Program-made: the position numbers and the translations under genes
Shown here: positions 53,086 to 62,315 of the stretch, piece after piece
How positions within the stretch are numbered: the stretch's first letter is position 1
Layout of the letters: the number at the start of each line of letters is the position of its first letter
The notes under the pieces: generated by a model
What the model saw: the letters and a program-made list of their open reading frames with translations, nothing else
The model's database searches: none
What the model was told of the DNA's origin: nothing
DNA from: an uncultured Actinomyces sp.
Lineage (GTDB): Bacteria > Actinomycetota > Actinomycetes > Actinomycetales > Actinomycetaceae
Assembly (NCBI GenBank): GCA_938014245.1
Contig: CALLSD010000062.1
Coordinates: 62,001 to 126,000 of the forward strand
Direction: 5' to 3'
Length of the DNA: 64,000 nucleotides

Positions 53086-54846
53086 TTACTGGTTGCGCAA
53101 CGCGCGGTTTACCGCCGAAATCACAGCCTTATAGGATGCGCGAGTAATCGAAGAATCGATACCAACACCCCACACGATCTGTCCGTCAACAGCGGCTTCC
53201 ACGTACGAAGCTGCCTTTGCGTCGCGACCTTGACTCATGGCGTGCTCGGAGTAGTCCAAGACGCGCACGTCCAAATCGAATTGATGCAGTGCTGAGACAA
53301 AAGCGTCAATCGGGCCAGTTCCGTTTGCATCGATTGCAGTGAGCACACCGTTGTCCGTGAGCTCTGCGTGCAATTCAACATGCTCGTCGTCGACCGTTCC
53401 CACCTGGGACTTGCGCAATTCGAAGCGCCCCCACGACTGAAGACCAGGAGCCGCACTTGTCGGCAAATACTCGTCTGCAAAGATCTTCCACAATGTTTCG
53501 GCGTTGATCTCTCCGCCGTAAGTGTCGGTGTGACGCTGGACGATTCTCGAGAATTCGACCTGCAGTCGGCGAGGCAATTCCAGGTTGTGTGCCCGCGACA
53601 TGAGGTAGGCAACCCCGCCCTTACCGGACTGGGAATTCACGCGCACAACGGCCTCGTAAGAGCGCCCGACGTCGTGCGGGTCGATAGGAAGGTAGGGCAG
53701 CTCCCACACCACAGCGTTCTCGTCGCCTCCGGCAGCATCCACCTTGATCTTGCGGGCTGCGAAGCCCTTCTTGATTGCGTCTTGGTGAGATCCCGAGAAG
53801 CTCGTGTAAACAAGGTCGCCAACGTATGGCGCACGAGGCGATGCCTCCATCTGAGTGCAGTGCTCAACAGTGCGGCGGATCTCGTCGATGTCCGAGAAGT
53901 CGATACCCGGATCAATTCCTTGGCTAAAAAGATTCAGGCCCAAGGTCAGCAGGTCAACGTTACCGGTGCGCTCACCTTGTCCCAGAAGACAGCCTTCGAT
54001 GCGGTCAGCGCCAGCAAGAAGTGCAAGTTCGGCACTGGCTACGCCGGTTCCACGGTCATTGTGCGGGTGAACAGACAGCGCAATGTGCTCGCGTCGAGAA
54101 AGGTTGCGAGACATGTACTCGATCTGGTCAGCGAAGACATTGGGGGTCGCGCGTTCAACGGTCGAGGGCAGGTTGAGGATGATCTCGCGACCTTCTTGTG
54201 GCTGCCAGATGTCCATAACGGCTTCGCACACTTCCAGTGCGAAATCACGCTCGGTATCAATAAAAACTTCGGGTGAATATTCGAAGCCAAAGATGGTCTC
54301 GTCACCCAGTTGGCGTTCGGCCTGTGCAATGACTTCACGCGTACCGAAGCGGGCGAGCTCAATGGTCTGCTCGCGGTCTGCGTGGAAGACAACCTCACGA
54401 AAAACCGGAGCGGTTGCGTTGTACAAGTGCACGGTCGCACGGGGGAAGCCAATCAGCGATTCGACGGTACGCTCAATAAGCTCGGGGCGCGACTGAGTAA
54501 GCACCGAAATGGTGACATCCTCGGGAAGAGCATCGTCTTCCAACAGAGAACGAACAAAATCGAAATCAGTCTGTGAAGCCGAGGGGAAGCCAATCTCGAT
54601 TTCCTTGTAGCCCAAGCGAACAAGAAGATCGAACATCTTGCGCTTTCGCGCGGAATCCATGGGCTCAATCAGTGCCTGGTTTCCATCACGCAAATCCGTG
54701 GACATCCACCTGGGCGCGTGGGTAATGCGCTTGGAGGGCCACTGGCGATCGGGAAGATCCACCGGGTTGGTATCAAGGAAGGCGCGGTACTTGACCGTGG
54801 GCATTCCAGAACCGACAGGACGAGGAACCTTAGATGTTGTCTTCAC
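53086..54846 (-). CDS. leuA: 2-isopropylmalate synthase
   Basis: 586 residues. GTG start with no strong ribosome site. TIM barrel with RWMSTDLRDGNQALIEPM (metal-binding Asp), VHPHNDRGTGVASAELALLAGADRIEGCLLGQGERTGN (metal His pair and GxGERxGN), then linker and the C-terminal regulatory LeuA dimer domain (about 450-586), which senses leucine. First committed step of leucine synthesis. Sits downstream of the ThrE-like gene on the same strand by 62 bases. No leucine-rich leader peptide was found in that gap. Confidence 0.95.
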   Translation of the reverse strand: MKTTSKVPRPVGSGMPTVKYRAFLDTNPVDLPDRQWPSKRITHAPRWMSTDLRDGNQALIEPMDSARKRKMFDLLVRLGYKEIEIGFPSASQTDFDFVRSLLEDDALPEDVTISVLTQSRPELIERTVESLIGFPRATVHLYNATAPVFREVVFHADREQTIELARFGTREVIAQAERQLGDETIFGFEYSPEVFIDTERDFALEVCEAVMDIWQPQEGREIILNLPSTVERATPNVFADQIEYMSRNLSRREHIALSVHPHNDRGTGVASAELALLAGADRIEGCLLGQGERTGNVDLLTLGLNLFSQGIDPGIDFSDIDEIRRTVEHCTQMEASPRAPYVGDLVYTSFSGSHQDAIKKGFAARKIKVDAAGGDENAVVWELPYLPIDPHDVGRSYEAVVRVNSQSGKGGVAYLMSRAHNLELPRRLQVEFSRIVQRHTDTYGGEINAETLWKIFADEYLPTSAAPGLQSWGRFELRKSQVGTVDDEHVELHAELTDNGVLTAIDANGTGPIDAFVSALHQFDLDVRVLDYSEHAMSQGRDAKAASYVEAAVDGQIVWGVGIDSSITRASYKAVISAVNRALRNQ

Positions 54847-54908
54847 ATCTTCAGTCTATGAAGGCTCGTGGCACCGGGCACGACGAGTGCACATGGTGGA
54901 CACGCTTT

Positions 54909-56282
54909 TTAGGCCTCGTTCGTTGCCTCTTCAAGGCGAGGAACTCCGGTCGGCGATTCCATGAGCCACGCACGGTCGGTCAGCATTCGCGAAATCGCCA
55001 GGCCAATACCGATCGCAACAATTGTGAAGAGAACGGTAGACAGCTGCTCGAGAGCTTCCATCGTCTGGCCATTGTTCAAGTACGTGAGCGAACGATACAG
55101 CGGAACACCGGGGATCATGATAACCACGGCAGGAACGGACAAGGTCACGCGCGAATAGCGCGTCTTCGCCGCAGCAGCAGCCGCCAAAAGTCCAGCACAC
55201 AGGGCAGCAAGTCCCACTGCCGCGGGCACCGGCATTCCCAGTTCAACAGCCAAAGCGATACGGCCGGTGTTGATGACCGCGCCGATCAGAGCCGCAGCAG
55301 CGCAAACCTTAGGCGGGGAATTAAAGAGCATCGCGAAGCCAAAGGCTGCAACAAAACTGGTGAAGAAGCGCAGCGGGAAGTGGATATAAGCAGGAAGTGA
55401 AACAACGTATACGGGGGTGACTGACCAGTTGAAGACCTTGGAGATACTCCATACGGCAACACCAGCGGAGACAACCAGCATGGCAACGTAGACGATGCGC
55501 TGAATACCACCGGCAAAATCGTGACGCACCAAGTCAATAATCCCGGTAACCAGCGGGAAGCCTGGAACCAAGAAGAGGAGCGCTGAAATAAATCCCGCTT
55601 GGTGAGTGGGCTCAATCCCCATGTACTTTTGCGCCAAGTAGACGCACAGGATGTACGCGCTTGCAGCGACGCCTCCACACACCATCCACACACCGAAGTG
55701 GTTCATGTGGCGCTTGAGCATTTGACGTCGGAGGAACTGTCCAATGAAAGCTGCGATTGCGACAACCGAGCACTCCACCCATCCCCCAGCATTGAGGAAT
55801 GCGAAGGCCGCACAGGCAAGTCCCGAAGCAAGAGCATTCGCGAGCCATCCGTACAGGGGCTTGACGCGTTCAATCTCGTCAAGAGCCTTATCGACGTCTT
55901 CGACAAGAACTTGTGTGCCTTCAATTGTTGCCAGATAGTTTGTGATGCGATCAATTCGATCAGCATTGACACCCAAGAGACGCTGCTCAGCAAGTTCGGT
56001 ACGGAAAGTACCATTCGCATAGGCTGTTGCAACGACCTCAGTGAAGGTCACCTGAGCGTGGTGCTTTTCGATGCCAACCGCCTCGGCGCAGGTGCGCATC
56101 GAGGCCTTGACGCGGTAGGAACCAGCACCAGCAGCAAGAAGCATCTGTCCCAAGCGCAAAACGACTCGGGATTGGTAGGCCAGACGGTCATGCGCAGCCA
56201 TGCGATGCACGGTCAGTGATGCGTCGTCCGGGTCAAAGGACGAAAGCTCAAAAGCGTTAGGGTTTTGGGGATTTTCGCTCAC
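54909..56282 (-). CDS. Threonine/serine exporter-like membrane protein (ThrE)
   Basis: 457 residues, GTG start without a clear ribosome site. A soluble N-terminal part (VLRLGQMLLAAGAGSYRVKASMRTCAEAVGI), typical of the DUF1212/ThrE domain, is followed by five hydrophobic helices and then a second ThrE_2 domain of five helices (LFNSPPKVCAAAALIGAVINTGRIALA; VVIMIPGVPLYRSLTYLNNGQT). The length and two-domain build match Corynebacterium ThrE, which exports threonine and serine. Upstream neighbour of leuA on the same strand. Confidence 0.9.
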   Translation of the reverse strand: MSENPQNPNAFELSSFDPDDASLTVHRMAAHDRLAYQSRVVLRLGQMLLAAGAGSYRVKASMRTCAEAVGIEKHHAQVTFTEVVATAYANGTFRTELAEQRLLGVNADRIDRITNYLATIEGTQVLVEDVDKALDEIERVKPLYGWLANALASGLACAAFAFLNAGGWVECSVVAIAAFIGQFLRRQMLKRHMNHFGVWMVCGGVAASAYILCVYLAQKYMGIEPTHQAGFISALLFLVPGFPLVTGIIDLVRHDFAGGIQRIVYVAMLVVSAGVAVWSISKVFNWSVTPVYVVSLPAYIHFPLRFFTSFVAAFGFAMLFNSPPKVCAAAALIGAVINTGRIALAVELGMPVPAAVGLAALCAGLLAAAAAAKTRYSRVTLSVPAVVIMIPGVPLYRSLTYLNNGQTMEALEQLSTVLFTIVAIGIGLAISRMLTDRAWLMESPTGVPRLEEATNEA

Positions 56283-56346
56283 GGGATAAGCATGCCATGA
56301 AATACCCGTTCAGACTCAGGACCCTGGTCAGGGCACAGATGTTGAA

Positions 56347-56375
56347 TCCCCCACTTTCACATCAAAAGTGGGGGA
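56347..56375 (-). terminator. Terminator after era
   Basis: Perfect 11-bp stem TCCCCCACTTT / AAAGTGGGGGA just past the era stop. Weak T content follows, so efficiency is uncertain. Confidence 0.75.
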
Positions 56376-56380
56376 AACAC

Positions 56381-57559
56381 TCAGAAACCAAGGCGTTGAA
56401 GCATCTTCGGATCCGACTGCCAATCCTTAGCGGTTCGCACGTGCAAATCAAGGTAGACCCGGCGCCCCAGATATTCTTCAATATGCGCTCGGGCCCGAGT
56501 GCCGATCTCCTTCAAACGCGCGCCCTTCTTACCGATAATGATGGCCTTTTGGGAATCGCGTTCGACATACACATTGACGTGAATATCCAACAAGGGCGGG
56601 CGGTCATCACCCTCACGCTTGGGGCGTTCAATGATCTCTTCGACTTGTACGGCCAGCGAGTGAGGAAGTTCGTCGCGCACGCCCTCCAGCGCGGCCTCGC
56701 GAATAAATTCTGCAATCATCGTTTCGCGTGACTCATCCGAAATATCGTCCTGCGGGTACAGGGGCGGAGAAAGAGGAACCGTCTGCGCCAAAACCTCACG
56801 AAGGCGGTCGATTCCCTTGTTCTCGAAGGAAGAAACGGGAACGATTGCGCTCCACTCCCCCAGTTTTTCAATCGCCATGAGGTGTTCCAAAACGCGTTCG
56901 CGAGGCGCGCTATCGCACTTAGTCGCGACCGCAATGATCGGCCTGTGAACGGAACGCAATTCACGCGCAATGAACTGGTCGCCCGGTCCGACGCGCTGGT
57001 TTGCAGGCAAGCAGAAGATGACGCAATCGACCTCAGCCAAAGCCTCTCGGACCATGTCATTCAAGCGCTTTCCCAAGAGGGTCCGCGGGCGGTGATATCC
57101 GGGAGTATCAACCAGGACCAGCTGGTAGTTGTCACCGTGAACAATGCCGCGAATATTGTGGCGAGTCGTCTCCGGACGTCCCGAGGTGATCGCAACCTTG
57201 TGTCCGACAAGCGCATTCGTCAGGGTTGATTTTCCGACGTTGGGACGCCCAACGATCGAGATGAAACCCGCACGGAAATCTTCGGGGAAGTCGGGAATGA
57301 CAATATCGGCCGCCGCATTCGTTTCGGCACGCAGTTGACGCAGAGAATCAACACTGTCGGCCACGTCCTGCGCGATCTCATCGTCGGCCTCGTCGAGATC
57401 TGAACCGCCGAAGTCTACGCCCTCATACTCCGCATCGAGCGCTCCGGCCGCATCCACACCCTGGTCATCATCTTCCTCGGGGAAGTCCAAGGAGTCGATG
57501 TCCACCCCTTCAAAGGCGTTGGGACCGGCCATCAATTCGTCATCGCTGGGAAAATGCAT
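56381..57559 (-). CDS. era: GTPase Era with an acidic N-terminal extension
   Basis: The ATG at 57559 (MHFPSDDELMAGPNAF) with AGGAG 5 bases upstream. 392 residues, about 90 more than usual: an Asp/Glu-rich extension (residues 1-93, for example DFPEEDDDQGVDAAG and DLDEADDEIAQDVADSVD) precedes the G domain. That domain has P-loop GRPNVGKSTLTNALVG (104-119), VDTPGYHRPRTLLGKRLN and ATKCDSAPRERV (TKxD). The C-terminal KH domain (IIIGKKGARLKEIGTRARAHIE) binds 16S rRNA. Assists 30S assembly. Last gene of the hrcA-to-era run, ending at a hairpin. Confidence 0.95.
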   Translation of the reverse strand: MHFPSDDELMAGPNAFEGVDIDSLDFPEEDDDQGVDAAGALDAEYEGVDFGGSDLDEADDEIAQDVADSVDSLRQLRAETNAAADIVIPDFPEDFRAGFISIVGRPNVGKSTLTNALVGHKVAITSGRPETTRHNIRGIVHGDNYQLVLVDTPGYHRPRTLLGKRLNDMVREALAEVDCVIFCLPANQRVGPGDQFIARELRSVHRPIIAVATKCDSAPRERVLEHLMAIEKLGEWSAIVPVSSFENKGIDRLREVLAQTVPLSPPLYPQDDISDESRETMIAEFIREAALEGVRDELPHSLAVQVEEIIERPKREGDDRPPLLDIHVNVYVERDSQKAIIIGKKGARLKEIGTRARAHIEEYLGRRVYLDLHVRTAKDWQSDPKMLQRLGF

Positions 57560-57561
57560 TG

Positions 57562-58872
57562 CTACTCCTGGCTTTGGTTGGTGTCGTCGGAGGAAACTTC
57601 GGGGGCATATGAGCACACGATTGTGCCAACTTGGCGGCGGCGCCCGCGTGCTTCTTCGGCAACCATGTGCACGCCGAGCATATCGCCAGTCGCTCCGGGG
57701 AGGGGAACACGCCCGATCGCTTTGGCCAGCAGGCCGCCCACAGAGTCGACGTCTTCATCGTGCAATTCCACTCCCCACAGCTCACCGAGTTCCCAAATCG
57801 AGAACCTAGAGGGGACGCGCCACACGCCGGGGGAAATCTCTTCGGGTTCGATTGTGTTGCGATCGTGTTCGTCGGTGAGTTCGCCGACGACTTCCTCGAT
57901 GATGTCTTCAAGTGTGACGAGGCCTGAAATCCCACCGTATTCATCAACGACCAGTGCCAAGTGGAAGTGCTCGGCTTGCATCTGGCGAAGCAGGTCATCG
58001 GCGGGTTTCATCTCGATGGTGAACTCGGCAGGACGCATCATTTGGTCCGCGCGCAGTTCGTGGTCACCTTCGTAGGTCTCTAGCCGCTGCACGACATCTT
58101 TGAAGAAGAGGATTCCGCGTACATCGTCGGTATCTGTCCCGGTAACGGGGATACGTGAGAAGCCCGATCGGACGAAGAGACGCAGGGCCTTGTGTGCGGG
58201 CGTGTCGAAAGAGATCGTCACCATTTCCGTGCGCGGAACCATGACTTCACGCACGAGGGTGTGTCCAAGTTCGAAGACCGAGCGCAACATCTGGCGGTCT
58301 TCTTCTTCAAAACCTTCGGTTTCGCCAACCTGGTCAACCATTTCGCGCAGTTCATCCGCCATTTCTGCGCGCATTTCAGCTTCGGTACGCTCCGGCTGGG
58401 GTAGGACCGCGCGGGCTTTGTGGGCAACAGGGGCAAAGAAGCGCGCAATTCCCACGAGGCGGGTGATGAGCGGGGTGAGTAGCAGTGCGGCACCCGTGGG
58501 GTTGCGCTGTGCCCAACGCGTTGCAATCACGCTATTGGCAAGGAATTGCGCGAGGGTGACGACCACAATCGTAACCAATCCAGCGAGCCACCAGTGATTG
58601 GCAAGATGCAGCGCGATCGTCGCCATCGAGACGGCGAAGACCACCTGCGTGAAAGTGCGAACGCCTCGAAGGACAAAAATAACCACGCGACGCTGGTCCA
58701 CCAGCTCCATGAGAGCGCCCGCGTGTTTCCTCTCTTCTTGAATCAAGTCCTCGACAATGGCGCGAGTCAATTTCGAAAGCGAAAACTCGCTGGTCGCAAG
58801 GGCCATCGCAAAGAGAAGTGCAATCGCAGCGACGATACTCATCGCCGCGACGGGTACTGCCGCTTCGATCAT
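57562..58872 (-). CDS. HlyC/CorC-family membrane protein with CBS domains
   Basis: 436 residues. N-terminal CNNM/DUF21-like membrane region (helices near 5-27, 65-85, 92-112, with a further segment near 125-145), two CBS domains (about 205-330; MVPRTEMVTISFDTPAHKALRLFV and PDGxSGLVTLEDIIEEVVGEL-type VDEYGGISGLVTLEDIIEE) and the C-terminal transporter-associated (CorC_HlyC) domain. The family is linked to Mg/Co efflux or transport. Overlaps the ybeY stop by four bases; era follows within 2 bases. Confidence 0.9.
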   Translation of the reverse strand: MIEAAVPVAAMSIVAAIALLFAMALATSEFSLSKLTRAIVEDLIQEERKHAGALMELVDQRRVVIFVLRGVRTFTQVVFAVSMATIALHLANHWWLAGLVTIVVVTLAQFLANSVIATRWAQRNPTGAALLLTPLITRLVGIARFFAPVAHKARAVLPQPERTEAEMRAEMADELREMVDQVGETEGFEEEDRQMLRSVFELGHTLVREVMVPRTEMVTISFDTPAHKALRLFVRSGFSRIPVTGTDTDDVRGILFFKDVVQRLETYEGDHELRADQMMRPAEFTIEMKPADDLLRQMQAEHFHLALVVDEYGGISGLVTLEDIIEEVVGELTDEHDRNTIEPEEISPGVWRVPSRFSIWELGELWGVELHDEDVDSVGGLLAKAIGRVPLPGATGDMLGVHMVAEEARGRRRQVGTIVCSYAPEVSSDDTNQSQE

Positions 58873-59318
58873 CGCTGCGCCAAGAAGCTCAAAAGGAGCT
58901 GGCGTTGCAGGGCGAACATCTCTTCTTTTTCTTCGGGTTCAGCGTGATCGTATCCCATGAGGTGAAGCATCCCGTGGGTAGCGAGGAAGAGCATTTCCTC
59001 TGCGGTCGAGTGACCGGCCTCGCGGGCTTGCTTTTCGGCGACCTGCGGGCAGATGCAGATATCCCCCAGAGTTCCCGAGGCCGTGGGGTGTTCGGCGGTA
59101 CCCGGGCGTAGTTCGTCCATCGGAAAGCTCATGACGTCGGTGGGGCCTTCAAGGTCCAGCCAGCGCACGTGAAGTTCTTCCATGGGTTCGGGGTCGATGA
59201 AGATGATGTTGAGTTCGACCTCGGTTGAGACGTGCATTGCGCTGAGCACGAAGTCAGCCAATTGCACGAACTCTGCAATGTCGATCTCATAGTCGGTTTC
59301 GTTGAGAACTTCAGTCAT
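58869..59318 (-). CDS. ybeY: Endoribonuclease YbeY (16S rRNA maturation)
   Basis: 149 residues. Zinc motif HGMLHLMGYDH (three His; HxxxHxxxxxH) near residues 113-123, preceded by LDLEGPTDVMSFPMDELRPG and GDICICP. Metal-dependent RNase acting in 16S 3'-end processing and ribosome quality control. Three bases after the phoH stop and overlapping the next gene; the phoH-ybeY-corC-era order is standard. Confidence 0.95.
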   Translation of the reverse strand: MTEVLNETDYEIDIAEFVQLADFVLSAMHVSTEVELNIIFIDPEPMEELHVRWLDLEGPTDVMSFPMDELRPGTAEHPTASGTLGDICICPQVAEKQAREAGHSTAEEMLFLATHGMLHLMGYDHAEPEEKEEMFALQRQLLLSFLAQR

Positions 59319-59321
59319 GAC

Positions 59322-60329
59322 TTAATGTCCATTGTGTCGGGAACGGGAGTGAAGTGAGCGGTCTCGGCGCGCTTTCAGGCGTGCCAGTGACTCATCCCAG
59401 CGTTCGTATGCGTCAATGATCTCGCCAACAAGTCGATGGCGCACAACATCGGCGCTTGTCAGATGACAAAATTCTATGTCATCGATGCCGCCCAGAATAT
59501 CTTCGATGACGAGCAGGCCACTGCTGCGCTCCCCCGCTAAGTCAATTTGGGAGGTATCACCGGTGACGACGACCTTGGAGTTGAAACCCAGACGGGTGAG
59601 GAACATTTTCATCTGTGCGAGCGTCGTGTTTTGCGCCTCGTCCAAGATGATGAATGAATCGTTTAAAGTCCTGCCACGCATATACGCCAAAGGAGCAACT
59701 TCAACAGCGCCGGAGGCCATGAGCTTGGGCAGAGCATCGGGATCCATCATGTCGCCCAAAGCATCGTAGAGGGGGCGCAGATAGGGATCGATCTTGTCCG
59801 TCAAAGTTCCCGGCAAGAAACCCAGATTCTCCCCCGCTTCGACTGCGGGACGCGTGAGAACGATACGACGAACCTGACCAGAGAGCAGAGCCGATACCGC
59901 CTGTGCCATTGCAAGATAGGTTTTTCCGGTACCGGCAGGGCCGAGGCCAAAGACCAGGGTCGAGCGTTCGATGGCGTCAACGTAGGCTTTTTGCCCCGCA
60001 GACTGCGGGCGTATCGAACGGCCCCGACTGCGAAGAATCTCCTGGGGACGCTCGGTCGACGAATGTGCCGAAGTGAGGAGTGCGATTGCCTGTTCGACTC
60101 CGTCGGCATCAAGAGAGTGTCCTTCTTTAGCAAGTTCAACCAGTTCGTCGACCAGTTGAACAGCCATATCGACAATGCCTTCGGGGCCAATCAACGACAG
60201 AGTGCGTCCCAGGAGAGAGAAGCGCACCTGCGGGAATCCTTTTTCGAGGGCGCGCAAGACGCGATCTGATGTGCCGAAAAGGACAACCGGGTCGACGCCC
60301 CTAGGAATTTCGATCCGTTTTGCCTCCAT
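59322..60329 (-). CDS. phoH: PhoH-like ATPase
   Basis: The ATG at 60329 (MEAKRIEIPRGVDPVVLFG) lies 1 base after the rsmE stop (TGACATG). 335 residues: N-terminal KH-like region, then the PhoH ATPase with Walker A GPAGTGKTYLAMAQAV (about 135) and Walker B FIILDEAQNTTLAQMKMFLTR, and GFNSKVVVTGDTSQIDL with the sensor motif. A predicted RNA-related ATPase working with YbeY. Part of the operon from dnaJ to era. Confidence 0.94.
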   Translation of the reverse strand: MEAKRIEIPRGVDPVVLFGTSDRVLRALEKGFPQVRFSLLGRTLSLIGPEGIVDMAVQLVDELVELAKEGHSLDADGVEQAIALLTSAHSSTERPQEILRSRGRSIRPQSAGQKAYVDAIERSTLVFGLGPAGTGKTYLAMAQAVSALLSGQVRRIVLTRPAVEAGENLGFLPGTLTDKIDPYLRPLYDALGDMMDPDALPKLMASGAVEVAPLAYMRGRTLNDSFIILDEAQNTTLAQMKMFLTRLGFNSKVVVTGDTSQIDLAGERSSGLLVIEDILGGIDDIEFCHLTSADVVRHRLVGEIIDAYERWDESLARLKARRDRSLHSRSRHNGH

Positions 60330-60330
60330 G

Positions 60331-61161
60331 TCACCACCGTCCAATTGCATCGCTGATCAGTGACAAGGCAACCGGGCCCGCGGTCGAAGCGCGCAAAACG
60401 GTCGTCCCCAATAGACGCACGCGCGCACCTGCAGCCTCGAAAAGAGAAAGCTCGTCTGGATCAACCCCGCCTTCGGGGCCAACGATCACGCTGATCCGAG
60501 GCGGAAGGCAAGTTCCCGGCACCAACTGCACAGGGGCCTCGTCAGTGGTCGGCAAAGACTTTTCTGCAGCAGCACGCAGCTCACGCAGGAGAATACTCAA
60601 AGGGGCCTGCGTACTCTCGTGGCAGACGATCACCCACGCGCCGGCTGCTGTTTCTTCGCCAATCCACTGAGCAAGTCTTTGGGAAGTGCAGGCATCTTCG
60701 AGGCGAGGAATGAAGGCACGACGAGACTGCTTCGCTGCCGCCCTTAAAGTCGACTCCCACTTCTTCATGCCCTTCGCGGCTTTTTCGCCCTTCCAGCGCA
60801 CTTCACTGCGATTAGCCTGCCAAGGAATTACAGCGTCAACCCCGACTTCTGTCGCCATTTCAATGGCCATTTCATCCCGGCCACCCGTGGACAACGCCTG
60901 AACAAGGATCAAACGTACAGACGGGGGCGCCTCGTGGATGATCTCTTCAACGCGAAGAGTCAATGACTTTTTCGCTCGTTCAATCACGCTCCCGCGGACA
61001 CGCAATCCGTCGCCGTCAACAACGTCGAGTATTTGCCCCACGTCCATGCGACGAACGGTTGCGGCGTGGAAGCCTTCATCCCCGTCAAGAGTGTAGGAAT
61101 CCCCAAGAGTGCAGCCTTGGAGGGCGGCGGCCTCGGGAGCGATGAAAACGGGAAGGGTCAT
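60331..61161 (-). CDS. rsmE: 16S rRNA (uracil1498-N3)-methyltransferase
   Basis: The ATG at 61161 (MTLPVFIAPEAAALQGC) starts the native protein; the longer frame overlaps dnaJ. 276 residues: PUA-like N-terminal domain (HAATVRRMDVGQILDVVDGDGLRVRG) and SPOUT methyltransferase domain with VGPEGGVDPDELSLFEAAGARVRLLGTTVLRASTAG at the knot. Methylates U1498 of 16S rRNA. Thirteen bases after dnaJ, coupled to phoH. Confidence 0.95.
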   Translation of the reverse strand: MTLPVFIAPEAAALQGCTLGDSYTLDGDEGFHAATVRRMDVGQILDVVDGDGLRVRGSVIERAKKSLTLRVEEIIHEAPPSVRLILVQALSTGGRDEMAIEMATEVGVDAVIPWQANRSEVRWKGEKAAKGMKKWESTLRAAAKQSRRAFIPRLEDACTSQRLAQWIGEETAAGAWVIVCHESTQAPLSILLRELRAAAEKSLPTTDEAPVQLVPGTCLPPRISVIVGPEGGVDPDELSLFEAAGARVRLLGTTVLRASTAGPVALSLISDAIGRW

Positions 61162-61174
61162 CGATGTGTTCCGA

Positions 61175-62293
61175 TCACTGGCCTGTGAAGGTTTCACGAA
61201 GCTTATCGAAGAAGGAGGAACCCTGTTTTTCGGGACGGGCGCTTTCTTCTCCGCGCACAGCGGAAAGCTCTTCGAGGAGCTCGCGGGAACGGTCATCAAG
61301 CTTGCGCGGAATCTCGACATTGATGCCGATATGCAGGTCGCCGCGGCCGGGACGCTGCAGGTGTCCGACACCCAAGCCGGACAGACGCAGTTCGTCGCCG
61401 GGCTGAGTTCCAGGCTTGACCGTGATGGATTGTTTTCCATCCAAGGTATCGAGCTCGAAAGTACTTCCCAAAGCTGCTGCAGTCATGGGAATGGTGACGG
61501 TCATGTACAGATCATCGCCTTGACGCGAGAAGGTAGGGTGCCTCTTTTCGACGATATCGACATAGAGATCACCATTCGGGCCGCCGCCGGGGCCGACCTC
61601 ACCTTGTCCGGCGAGGCGTAGGCGCATGCCATCTCCTGCACCTGCGGGGATGTCGATGGTCAGGCTTCGGCGAGTGCGCACGCGCCCTTGGCCCGCGCAT
61701 TCGTGACACGGCTGTTCAATGACGGTTCCATATCCCTGGCAGGTGGGGCAAGGAACTTGGGTGCGCATGGTTCCCAGCATGGTCTGCTGGGTTTGAATCG
61801 AATAGCCTGCACCGCTACAGGTCCCACAGGTTGTCGGTTCGCTCCCGGGCTCGCACATCGATCCGTGGCAGACATCGCAGGCAACGTAGGTATTGAGCGA
61901 AATTTCGCGATGCGCACCGAAGGTTGCTTCCTCCAGGGTGATCTCAATGCGCGTGAGCTGTTCGCGGCCCTGGCGAGTGCGCGACTGAGGGCCAGCGCCC
62001 CCGCCGAATCCGCCACCGAAGGCTCCACCGAACATCGTTGAGAGGATGTCCCCGAAATCGAAGGAGTCACCAGCGTATCCGCCGCCTCGGGCAGCGTCTG
62101 CACCACCGATGTCGTACATGCGGCGCTTTTCCGGATCGGAAAGAGTTTCGTAGGCGACCGATAGCTCCTTGAAAGCTTCCTCGTCCCCGCCGTAGTCCGG
62201 GTGTAATTCGCGAGCCTTCTTGCGATAGGCTTTTTTGATTTCGCTTTGGTCGGCGTCGCGTGAGACCCCGAGGATTGCGTAGTAATCGTTCAC
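61175..62293 (-). CDS. dnaJ: Chaperone DnaJ (type I)
   Basis: 372 residues, GTG start with AAGGA upstream. J domain with HPD (ARELHPDYGGDEEAF), Gly/Phe region (GGAFGGGFGGGAG), the four zinc-centre repeats (CDVCHGSM, CGTCSGAG, CPTCQGYG, CHECAGQG) and the C-terminal substrate domain. The first repeat lacks the usual final Gly (CHGSM). Co-chaperone of DnaK. Follows hrcA by 22 bases, so it is under HrcA/CIRCE control: the DnaJ2 of actinobacteria, separate from dnaK-grpE. Confidence 0.96.
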   Translation of the reverse strand: MNDYYAILGVSRDADQSEIKKAYRKKARELHPDYGGDEEAFKELSVAYETLSDPEKRRMYDIGGADAARGGGYAGDSFDFGDILSTMFGGAFGGGFGGGAGPQSRTRQGREQLTRIEITLEEATFGAHREISLNTYVACDVCHGSMCEPGSEPTTCGTCSGAGYSIQTQQTMLGTMRTQVPCPTCQGYGTVIEQPCHECAGQGRVRTRRSLTIDIPAGAGDGMRLRLAGQGEVGPGGGPNGDLYVDIVEKRHPTFSRQGDDLYMTVTIPMTAAALGSTFELDTLDGKQSITVKPGTQPGDELRLSGLGVGHLQRPGRGDLHIGINVEIPRKLDDRSRELLEELSAVRGEESARPEKQGSSFFDKLRETFTGQ

Positions 62294-62315
62294 GAATATC
62301 CTTCTGCGGCTGCGG

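Noticed and set aside
54847..54908. Leader peptide before leuA (a 12-codon frame starting MCTRRARCHEPS)
   Set aside because: No leucine codons and no terminator-like stem; the gap is too short for a convincing attenuator.
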